In this document: piece after piece, positions 55,470 to 64,000 of the stretch | Layout of the letters: the number at the start of each line of letters is the position of its first letter | Numbering within the stretch: the first letter of the stretch is position 1 | Origin: Lunularia cruciata | Taxonomy: Eukaryota > Streptophyta > Marchantiopsida > Lunulariales > Lunulariaceae | NCBI GenBank assembly: GCA_948567375.1 | Contig: OX419758.1 | Span: 40,553,001-40,617,000, forward strand | Direction of reading: 5' to 3' | DNA length: 64,000 nucleotides | Made by a program: the position numbers and the translations under genes | Notes under the pieces: model-generated | Seen by the model: only the letters and a program-made list of their open reading frames with translations | Database searches by the model: none | Told to the model about the DNA's origin: nothing

Positions 55470-58400
55470 AGCAACACGATGTGTTTTAATTCCTTCTTCC
55501 AGCTACACGCGGTCCCCTATTTTCTATTTTCTGGTACGAAAGAATGTCAACTCTGGAGTAATTCCACTACCTTCAATCCTGGGTCCATCTTCACCAGTTA
55601 AACTGTTGGAACTGTTACGAGTATTGACGCCGAGTCGTTCTAGATCATGCTGTCTTTTAAAATGATAGAAGGAATTAGAACATGAAAGTTTGAATTTCAT
55701 GGTCTCATCCTTTGAAACTTGTTTTATTAATTCTTCTTATTTCAACAAGTCAGAGAAAAAAGTTCTATATATATATATATAAAAGAGAAATTTGACCGGA
55801 TACAAGCCTTTTAGACATTTGAGAAACGCTTAAACGTTGAAGATCTTCATTTAGGATATACTTACGATCATGTATAATTCATCCATAAATAAAGTTTCTT
55901 TTAGTTTTATTTCTATAGGAAATTTTGATCATAATTTATTCACAAATTTTATGATTAATGTATGTTATCTAATTTACCATTTTAACTTATTCATAGATTT
56001 CTTCTATGTACAAAAAGCCAAAAGGTTCTTGCAGTTGTTTTGAAATTTATCTTCTTGATCCTTAATTATATTTGACCCAAAAATGAAAGTAAAGTTGAAA
56101 GTAACAATGCCATTAAATTTAGGAAATAAAATAGAAAACAGGAGAATTTTCAAGTTTGGGAAAATTTTCTATTTTTATATATAATTGATTGTGCTAAAAT
56201 TTATCATTTGTAATATATAATAACCATTGCGGAATAAAAGTGAATCAATTGTTGTACCAACCAATTAGACAACTAGGATCCAATTTTGGAACAAAAGTAA
56301 AGAGAAATTTTTAGTTTGGAAGTCTATCAAAGTCTACATCACTTTAATCACTTTATCACTTTGATATGGGTTAAGCAAGAAAAGAATCATTTAAAATGGA
56401 AGAAATAAAGATTTGGATCAAATGATTAGAACCTTCGAAGTTTAGTTTTCCTTGTTGGAAGTTTCAATCTAACCATTTAGCGTATTTCCCTCTAAGAAAA
56501 AACCTTGGCCATAATTAGTTTAGAGTCGTTTAGGTTCAAAAGCATATTCTCCCTCATTCATGTTCTTATTAATACAAAGTTCAACGATTTAGTGGAAACT
56601 CGTGAACCCACCCGTAAATACGGGTGTAGGAATGGTAATATTTTCAATTTTATAAACATATAGGAAAAAAATTAGATCATCATAAATAATATATTCAGAT
56701 AGCATTTAAGGACCTATGGTTTTGGAGATAGTGGTAACCAATGGTCCAATTTGACGTGGGAAATTTTTAAGGCCCAAACTTCCATATTAAAGAGCTTGTT
56801 TGTGCTTCTGATTTAGACTGTTTCCGTGTTTATGGGGCGATGAGTTCCCGCTGAGCAATTCGACAGAGTACTTGGCGGTGTACTTTGGTTTAGAGCATTT
56901 TGAAAGCCGTTTTCAAGGGGTTCAAGGACAAATTTTTGTTTAATTTTAACAAAAAGCACTCCCCCAGCACCCATGCCATGGTGTGACCCCTCCGTCTATT
57001 TACCCTGCGAAGAACACTGTTAACTTAGCAATTAGACTTAGTACTTGGTGGAGCAATTTAACGGAGTACTTAGACTTAAATCATTTTCGAATCCGTTTTT
57101 AAGGGGGTTCCATGACGAAATTTTTTAAAGTTTGAACAAAATGCACTACCTCACCTCCCATGCCACCTACATGCAAAATCCAGAGTGACTGGACACCTTC
57201 TTCTTCTTGGGGGTGAAATGGCTTCTTAAATAAATAAATAAACCCTTAGCCTTTTAACATATAAGATATAGATAAATAAAAGATAATAACGGTTTTCTTA
57301 ACGTACACAATTTTATATTATCGAGATTTGTCAGCCTTCTATATATATATTTATTTATTTATTTAAAAAAAAATATTTTTTGCCACTGCCCATCGTAAAA
57401 AATGATGCCGTGGCTTTACAATCTCAAAATCATGAGTTTCCTCGCCTTGTGTCTCTTCATCATTGAGACTAAACACATCACCATTCTGTTGTTTCCAGGA
57501 CTAAAATTACGAGACCCCACCAAAAGACATGTCACCGTTATGGAATCGCAAAGCACAATGTCGATCGTCTTGTTCCTCTCCCTCAATGTCACCATTGTAC
57601 AATCCAGAATTTAAAACCGCTTGTTACTTTGCTATGCCGCATGGTTTAAGAGTCCTAGAAAGAGGGTATACCACAACTTCTACCTTCCTTGAAGCCGTTT
57701 GTGGAAGGCTAGCATATGACGGTTTCTTACTTACTACATAGCCATTGATGGGAGGATAGCAAAAGTACGTGAGCTTTGCGAGACCTTAAACTAATAGATT
57801 TCACCTTCTATACAATTCTCTTTGCCATGGTTTCTAAGGGCGTGACCTTTGCGAGTCTGGTATAATTAGATGTTTTTCGTTCGATAGAGATGTCCATGAC
57901 AAGATAGAAATGTCACGAGTTTAAACGTAGTCTTTTCGTCTGGGGTATTACATCCTTATCGTCTAGTATGTCACAAACCGTTTGATTTATTCGGATAACA
58001 CAGTCGGTGGAGGTTATAATATTTGATGATACTATTGTACTGTTTCACGTCCCGGCATGATTGAAGTGTTTGCTAGTGGTGCACACCTCCACCTTTGGAC
58101 CCTTTACAAGGCTAAAGCCTGAAAGGTGTCTAATTGCTCTTGTCAGTGACGCTTTTATAGTTTGAACTTTAAATTTACAGCTTCCGGAATTTGCTCAGAT
58201 AAAACAAGATAAAACAGATGTTTCCTTCTTCTTGCTTTGTCCTACATCCACACAACGCGATGTTATAAAAATTAAAAGTAAAATGAAAACCAAACTTCCT
58301 TCTTTGGATAAAAAATTAATTTGGTAAAGTGTTTCAACAATGTGACCTCCCTCACAAAGGTATGGTTGAAAACTATGGGAGTGGCTAAGATTTCATCTAG

Positions 58401-58890
58401 TTCAGTTTCCAATGTTTGCTACTTTAATCCTTGATACATGGTGATATTTGCGAAGTCATCCTGGAGTGCTCATGCTGAAAAGGGATTTCAATCGACACTG
58501 TTGGCAGTGTCACTTTGAGCGGCTCTCTGGGAACGGTTCAAAGCATTAGGTCGAAGGCTGCCTCGGCAGAATAGAATCGCACTGTTACTGCACCGAAGTC
58601 TTAAAAATATTTGGTGGCTTTGAGCTATCCACCATAAATTGGAACTTGAAATTTTCTCGTCAAGGATGTGGCCCGAGGTTATGCACTAGCTCATCCTGAC
58701 AGCACTTTCTATGCCAATTAGTGGAAACTTGGTATGCGATCTCGAGAGGAGTGTTCACGCGGAAGTTTTGACAATGGTGGTGGATAAGTTGACTGGAGAC
58801 AGCTCTAACTATCTAACTATCATTGACTTTGTAGGAAATATAGAATGCCAAGAAGGAAATGTCGGTTACTGTCCACAACAGGGGTATACT
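55470..58890. other. AT-rich intergenic DNA with simple repeats, no supported gene
   Basis: It contains an (AT)n run at about 55770-55784, (AAAT)n/(TTTA)n runs near 57228-57242 and 57340-57372, and one diverged duplication (56855-56978 and 57053-57165). Open plus stretches at 57402-57741 have no domain. One plus-strand reading through about 58.49-58.78 kb, with several stops, looks faintly protein-like, but I cannot name it. Confidence 0.45.
56855..57165 (+). repeat. Diverged direct duplication of ~120 bp, offset ~198 bp
   Basis: Both units start GCAATT(C/T)xACxGAGTACTT, pass through CATTTT(G/C)(A)AA(A/T)(G/C)CCGTTTT(C/T)AAGGGG, and end in CCCATGCCA (56855-56978 and 57053-57165). Confidence 0.75.
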
Positions 58891-58946
58891 GCATATCAGT
58901 GGGTCTTGTATTACTGGGCCCACTGATACAAGATCCACTGATATGC
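58891..58946. repeat. 56-bp near-perfect palindrome
   Basis: Pairing base i with base 57-i gives 25 Watson-Crick pairs, 2 G-T pairs and 1 mismatch over 28 positions, centred on GGGCCC. The arms are GCATATCAGTGGGTCTTGTA and TACAAGATCCACTGATATGC. No loop is needed, so it could extrude as a cruciform or fold as a long hairpin if transcribed. It lies about 0.7 kb beyond the 3' end of the SFD1-like coding region. Confidence 0.9.
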
Positions 58947-59664
58947 ACAATTTCCAGCTACAGTGCTGGGCAGCTGTGCACCTCTGAAACCCTTAAAAAT
59001 AACGACCACGTCAACAAGTTCTTCGTTCAAAGGAAGGGACAGACATATTTGAGAGTCAAGAAAGTCTCCGCCACTGTGTCTACTTTTGATAGCTTTGTCA
59101 CCAGCTTTAGTTCGCTTTGGATGAAGATGTAACTTGCAACATCAATCACATACACAGGCGAAAATGAATGTAACCTCCTTCAGCGAATAATGATACACAT
59201 GGTTGGCTACTTCCCATAAGCCGATCAATAACTTACTGTCTTGGGGACCTGGATTTCGTCAGCAAGTCACATTTGACTACCCGTCTACAATGAAAGATCC
59301 GAAAAGAAGCGCCTGAAGAGTCTATCGGCTTGCACCGGGAAGACTGATGAGGGAAGTCGAAACAGGGATGTACGGTACAGCCGTTTCCTCACCTAAGAGT
59401 CTAAAGTAGACCAACCAGAAACCATGTTGTACTCTGACAACAAAGAGCATTCTCAGGTTCATGAGTTACCTAAAAGGTTTACCTCCAAGTTCCTCCCTTG
59501 TACTTCAGGATGAAGTCTTGAATCTGGTCTCAAAAGGTGGTATCCTCTTCAGGGATTTACTGACAGTTCATGTGGAAACTGGAAGCGGAGACTCTCAATG
59601 AGTAAAAGAATTGCGCGAGCTAACTATAATGTCTACTTCACAAAGTGCCAAAAGAAGCATTGAT
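58947..59664. other. Intergenic DNA and probable 3' UTR of the SFD1-like gene
   Basis: No coding domain is seen. The minus-strand sequence immediately left of the stop codon (59665) should be the 3' UTR. I did not find a clear AATAAA within the first 200 bp, so the poly(A) site is undetermined. Confidence 0.5.
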
Positions 59665-59679
59665 TCACATTTCCTCCAC
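59665..59679 (-). other. SFD1: SFD1-like terminal coding mini-exon (VEEM and stop)
   Basis: After the exon ending in SLPQ (59990) the read-through frame diverges from the family. A strong acceptor (TTTTCACCAG) at 59680 precedes GTGGAGGAAATGTGA, which restores the family's conserved ...LPQ(I/V)EE(V/M) end. Only 15 coding bases lie in this exon, so gene finders may miss it and report the intron-retained end instead. Confidence 0.85.
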
Positions 59680-62600
59680 CTGGTGAAAATTACAAGAAAA
59701 ACTTAACATTACCTCAAAAACAAAGGAAATGATAAAGATGGGACATTGCTTGGGGGGGTGACTAAAACTGGACCATTCTGGAAGTACCCTACGAACTATA
59801 GGTACAAGAAAGATTATCATATACTTCACCACTCGATGCATGCGTTCTTGCGAAGTAACAGCTCTAGCAAGACGCAAGTGTTGGCAAGTGCCCCAAGATA
59901 TAATGGGCAGGTTCCGTAGGGGAAGGAACTGAAATAAAAGAGGGGAGAAAAACGTCAAATAAACAAAGCCTAAGGATTAGATCACCAACCTGTGGAAGAC
60001 TCATAAGAGCAAGAACTGCCTTCTTGGGCGTGAGCTCGTTCTCAAGGATTTGGGCAACGGCAGTGAGGACGGGCATTTGAACCCGGAACTTCCTAGCCAA
60101 GGCAATGACTGCTCCTGCGGTAGCCACGCCTTCTGCCACCTACACAAAACGAAGTTGCCTTTGCAACCAAGTCAGTAGGATAAATGTGACATAACACGTA
60201 CAGGATGAACTTATCTTGACCCCAACCACAGCTAACATTCAGCAAACAAACTGAATCAAATGGATCAACTTAACGTGATGCAAATACGATACTAACGGTT
60301 GCTGACTCATGGGACTTGCATTTTTAACCTCAAAGTAATGGACAAAAGGTAGAGAAATAATGTTCGTCAGAAATAGGGACCTGATTCATAGACGCAAGGA
60401 TCTCCTCTAGCTTCTCCCCTGCACCAAGCCTAACTCCCACAGATCTGTTTCTCGATAGTTTTACAAAACAGGTAAGCATTATATCTCCTGTTCCCGACAG
60501 GCCCGCAAGAGTTGCTGACTTCGCACCCATCTGCACACAGAAAGATTATATAGGCATGTATGTTCTCCAGGACTTTGTAGACTATTTAAGTAACCACGAC
60601 GAAATTTTACAGGTCCCATACATCGTTCCATCAAGAACAAAACGAGATTGGAAGTTCGGGTGACCTTCTCAGCGAGCCAGCGAATCTCCGCACACCCCTG
60701 TGCAACAAGCGCAGCCATGCAGTTGTTGCCCAGCTCCATACCCTCTACAATCCCTGCTGCAATCGCAAGCACATTTTTCAAAGCTCCAGCCATTTCCACC
60801 CCAACGACATCACTGCATCGCCACCACCAAACATAGAGAGTAAGCAGAGATCATGAAGCACGCTGATGGCAGATGCGGACAGAAGAAATAAGAGACCAGA
60901 GTTTATGCATGGCAAGAATATAACGATACATGAAGTTTCTACCACAATAAAACAAACCCTTCATTCAACGGAAAGGCAGACAATCGCGTCCATTGTATGC
61001 ATAATTTGTGAGAAAGAACAGATCTTCACCTCTGAACATCATTTTGCTCAGCTCTTGAGAATTTATTTATACCTGGAAGTGTTGACTCTTAAATATCGAG
61101 AAGCTAGTAGCTGTTGTGCAGCTTTTGCCAAGTCCTTATCCTTGGAGGCAGCAACCAATGCTGGTGAGGTGTTCAAAAAAGCGTTCAGATTTACTACTGT
61201 GCTGAAAATAGAAAAATAAGCAGACAGTTCGGAACTCCAAGCAGTAACACAAAATACATGGACTGACATACTGTCAAATTGCCATGAAAATGAACATGAA
61301 TCCAAAAACTTCTGCCAGGACTGTGCACAGAAACTCTCGTCAGCCAGTGCCTCCGGGAAATGGCCTCATAATAGGACTCCGGAAGTGGTTCGAAGGACCA
61401 GGAAACCGCAGGGTGAAGCTGTGATAAATAAACAGAAAGGTATTCAATCCATAGACAGACAGACTAGAGGCCATTAGTACCTGTGGGTAGCTCATCCATT
61501 AGTTCGATTGAAAAGGATGGACCCGATAAGACGCACACCGGCTGTCGTGGATTTCCAAGTGCTCGAGGAATGACCTGTGACATCATTTCCATAGTCGAGA
61601 GCTCCAGTCCCTTGCTCACAGAGAGGATAGGTAAAGTTGGAGGGACAAATTTTGATATGCTCCGCAAAAATGATGCACTGGACTGCAGTTAAAAATAAGT
61701 TTTGAATGTCAGCACCCCTAACAACATATCAGTTGGGTCCCCCAACGACCCCTGAAGACGGGACAACCTTAGATCAAGATTCAAAATGCACATTTATCTC
61801 TGTTAGGAATATATGTAAGTTCTTTGCTGCAAGTGCAATTCAAAGAGATATAGCTTCCAATGGCCGGATTCATGACCTGCACAGGAACTGCGTGTATGCA
61901 GTACTCAGCAGCATCAAGAGCAGCTTTGGGATCTGTTGTAGCTCTCACGTTCTCGGGTAGTTGATGACGAGGGAAATATTTTCTACAAGACATGTGAGAA
62001 GTGTCAATGGAGCCAGTACTCTTACAGACGATTATTATCGGCAAGGAAAAGGAAATTTCAACAACATCGCAATGCAACAGAGGAAAATATATATTCAAAT
62101 CGATTACTCTCCATAGAAAAGAAAATATTAAAAAAGAGATCCTTCTTGGTTCGAGCCTCACGAGTTTACGTGCCCTTCGTTTATAGACTGGCATACCAAT
62201 TCGTCTCTAAGCAAGAGGACAACCTCCATTTCCGCCTTATTGCGCGCTAACAAAACTGCCATAGCTGTTCCAAATGAGCCTCCTCCGAGTATGACAATCT
62301 GCGAATTTCCCAGCGAATGGTAAGAACAGTTTAAAGGTGAGGCAATTGAAGGCGATTATCCTGCACCGCCTGCAGTTGTCTACCTTTAAACTTAAAAATT
62401 CTTCACACGGCCCATTTTACAGTAAACTTTGGATTTTCACTACGAAGTTTCTAAGACCTGGTTGAAAGTTTCACCCACAACACAAACCAGCACGTACCAA
62501 GGCTTTCACCCAGTAGCTCTGTTCTCAATCAGTATTCACCGAGAACACACTGCACGTTTCGGCGCTGTGTCTACTAGCAAAACTATTTCACAAGTTAAAC

Positions 62601-63857
62601 GTGAATAGATTGCATCAGCTACTTCTTATCATGTAACCCACCTGTCTCATATTATTCGACCCAGGAAGAAAAAACAAAAGAACACGATATATAACACTAG
62701 GGAGCAAGAGCACATCCAGCTACAAAGCGTCAATGTTTGCTCTCCTAACGCCAATTACGTTCCCCCGGAGAACAGGTTTCGGAAAACATGGTGAGGTAAA
62801 AATTGTTCCTTCTTTGCAGTTCGTTATCATCCCTACTTCCTTGGACGAGCTTTAAACATGGGATTTCGCGCAATAACCCACAAACCAAATTGGGTCATCC
62901 GCAGACAAACTCCCGAAAGGAACGCTACAGAGGGATTATAAACGTAAAACCCCAGACTAAGATCGAATCACATTTGAAGGTTGCAGGTACCAACAAGATC
63001 TTTCAGTTTTACTGAGGCCTAACTGCTAATTTGGGATTTTCATACAAAAATGTTTTATATAGATGCTGAACTTATGCGACAGATATTAAAAAATACGGAG
63101 CAAACAAACTCACCTTCTTGGTTGTCTGGAGAGCATTGGCCTGACGCCTGGATTGTAACAGTTGCCATGATTTCGACCAGCGGACGAGCTTCTCCCAGGC
63201 TGTTCTAACAATTTGACTCTCTTCCTTACTCCTCTGAAACAAAATGGTGGAAGGGCTGGCAGACCCACCATTTTCTGCATTGTCAAGAGAACCGGCCAAA
63301 ACATTATTTTTCACCGGTGATTCTTCTCCGGCCTCACCGTCAGCTTCCGCTCTCAAAACCTCATCTTCTCTGGCCAATTTCTGCCCCAACAATTGAGACA
63401 CCGCCTCGAGCTCGTCTGCATTACCATCTCTCGTCTGATGCCCACTTTCTACCGACTTAACTGCCTCGTCTGTTGTAGCTGCCAAACTCCAACTCCCACC
63501 ATCCCTGCCACTCCTCCTCCTCCTCCTCGCGCTCTCGGTCCTCACATTGCCATAACTCCATATCCTCAAGTCCAAATTCCCCCCACCCGCAGCAGAATCT
63601 TCACTCCTTCCAAGGCTCCTCAAACTTATATGACTTCTCCTCTGCAGCTGCTCCTTCCTCCAATCCAAACGTTGAACCCCACCAGAACTGCTGCAATAAC
63701 AACCAAAAAATGGAGTTCCACGGATAGAATATCTGTAACCAGCCCCAGCAATAGGTGACTGAGAACTCGACAAGGGGACTACTACTGCTGCACCCAGACC
63801 GGGAGCCAGGCAGACAATTTTTGCTGTGGCCATGAGCACGGCATAGCTGCAGCTCAT
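59665..63857 (-). CDS. SFD1: Plastid NAD-dependent glycerol-3-phosphate dehydrogenase, SFD1/GLY1-like (9 coding exons)
   Basis: The enzyme reduces dihydroxyacetone phosphate to sn-glycerol-3-phosphate with NADH. In plants the SFD1/GLY1 form supplies glycerol-3-phosphate for plastid glycerolipid synthesis and is linked to systemic acquired resistance. Coding exons (minus strand): 63857-63114, 62298-62162, 61982-61877, 61682-61481, 61160-61073, 60812-60665, 60530-60381, 60139-59990, 59679-59665. All introns are GT-AG and phases agree, giving 1,740 nt, about 579 residues. Motifs: [12 protein letters not shown] (typical of this plant clade) before the NAD-binding GGGSFGTA (253-260), [15 protein letters not shown], catalytic Lys438 in AGALKN, GLSGTGD and SRNR (501-504), ending VEEM. 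The start at 63857 (MSCSYAVLM) is preferred; 63983 and 63833 are alternatives. The ~248-residue region before the NAD site includes a likely transit peptide and a disordered Arg/Glu/Ser-rich part, longer than in Arabidopsis. Confidence 0.95.
62299..63113 (-). other. SFD1: First intron of the SFD1-like gene (815 bp)
   Basis: GT-AG intron from GTGAGTTTG to CGCAG. It is the longest intron of the gene. An open plus frame 62803-63015 inside it has no domain and is not a gene. Confidence 0.85.
63114..63857 (-). other. SFD1: SFD1-like exon 1: transit peptide, disordered linker and AWEKLVRWS motif
   Basis: The 248 codons start with a hydrophobic, Ser/Ala-rich segment suited to a chloroplast transit peptide ([14 protein letters not shown] onward). 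A long low-complexity part with [13 protein letters not shown] and many Glu/Asp follows, and then [20 protein letters not shown]. The donor AAGAAG/GTGAGT is at 63113. Upstream of 63857 the minus strand is a GA-rich purine tract typical of a plant 5' UTR, although the frame stays open to 63983. Confidence 0.85.
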
Positions 63858-64000
63858 GCACTGCAGCAGCTGCAATTCTACCAAAGGAAGGAGCAGAAGA
63901 AGAGCGACATAATTTACTCTCTCTTGTTCTTCTGTTCTCTCTCCTTCTCTGATCCTCTTCTTCTCCTTGTCTGTGCCAACCATGCTGACAGAACACTTAC
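63858..64000 (-). other. SFD1: 5' UTR or N-terminal coding alternative of the SFD1-like gene
   Basis: The minus strand is purine-rich (GGAGAAGAAGAGGATCAGAG). An ATG at 63983 opens the same frame, but its product starts with a charged, Glu/Arg-rich peptide unlike a transit peptide. The promoter lies outside the window. Confidence 0.6.

Noticed and set aside
55770-55784. AT dinucleotide run and other simple repeats (57228-57242, 57340-57372) as functional sites
   Set aside because: Ordinary microsatellites in AT-rich intergenic DNA.
58711-59132. Two overlapping plus-strand frames next to SFD1
   Set aside because: They overlap the 56-bp palindrome, have no recognisable domain, and the upstream protein-like reading contains several stops; not enough to call a gene.
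60648-61219. Plus-strand open frames opposite SFD1 (also 61483-61692, 61706-61960, 63393-63758)
   Set aside because: They are antisense to resolved SFD1 exons and introns.
63601-63996. Alternative 131-codon minus frame overlapping exon 1
   Set aside because: It is out of frame with the NAD-binding exons; the 63983-63072 frame joins them in phase.

Overview
This window is nuclear DNA of a land plant (or a close streptophyte relative). It has one recognisable protein-coding host gene at the right edge. The rest is intergenic DNA dominated by nested and decayed retrotransposons. The plant assignment rests on the multi-exon gene for the plastid NAD-dependent glycerol-3-phosphate dehydrogenase of the SFD1/GLY1 type, and on plant-type LTR retrotransposons (a chromovirus with a tRNA-Met-type primer site, an OTA/Tat-Athila-like element, and a Ty1/copia element). 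Some traits point to a non-flowering lineage (bryophyte/lycophyte grade), namely the large N-terminal extension of SFD1 and a Ty3/gypsy element carrying a DNA methyltransferase. That placement is inference, and I do not name a species.

Layout. Positions 149-21923 form a three-level nest. The outer layer is a minus-strand Ty3/gypsy chromovirus (LTRs 149-589 and 21466-21923; gag, RT, integrase and chromodomain remnants between 590 and about 4.7 kb; primer-binding site at 21452-21464). Inserted close to its primer site is a plus-strand Ty3/gypsy element (5141-21443). The order of domains I can read in it is gag with a zinc knuckle, an unassigned or protease region, a C5 cytosine-DNA methyltransferase, RNase H, integrase and a PHD finger. 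Its reverse transcriptase appears to be deleted. Inserted in the leader of that element is a younger minus-strand OTA-like Ty3/gypsy element (6444-14269). Its two 692-bp LTRs differ at only about 24 sites, and it carries gag, protease, RT/RNase H and integrase, all slightly broken.

Positions 21924-28140 are AT-rich repeat debris with a large inverted repeat, a short perfect-looking hairpin and a LINE 3' fragment (27189-27815). Positions 28140-40800 are mostly unassigned, apart from a well-preserved 187-bp MITE at 29730-29916. Positions 40804-48318 hold a decayed plus-strand Ty1/copia element. A second LINE fragment lies at 50318-50572. Positions 50573-59664 look like unique intergenic DNA with a few small repeats, including a 56-bp near-perfect palindrome at 58891-58946.

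The right end (59665-63857, minus strand) is the SFD1/GLY1-like gene. I resolved nine coding exons with consistent reading phase and GT-AG junctions, giving a predicted protein of about 579 residues.

The most interesting content is the methyltransferase and PHD-finger retrotransposon. One pol region pairs a chromatin-mark writer (a C5 methyltransferase with a preserved Pro-Cys catalytic motif) with a potential chromatin-mark reader. Its own decay is dominated by stops and substitutions that look like C-to-T changes at CpG sites.
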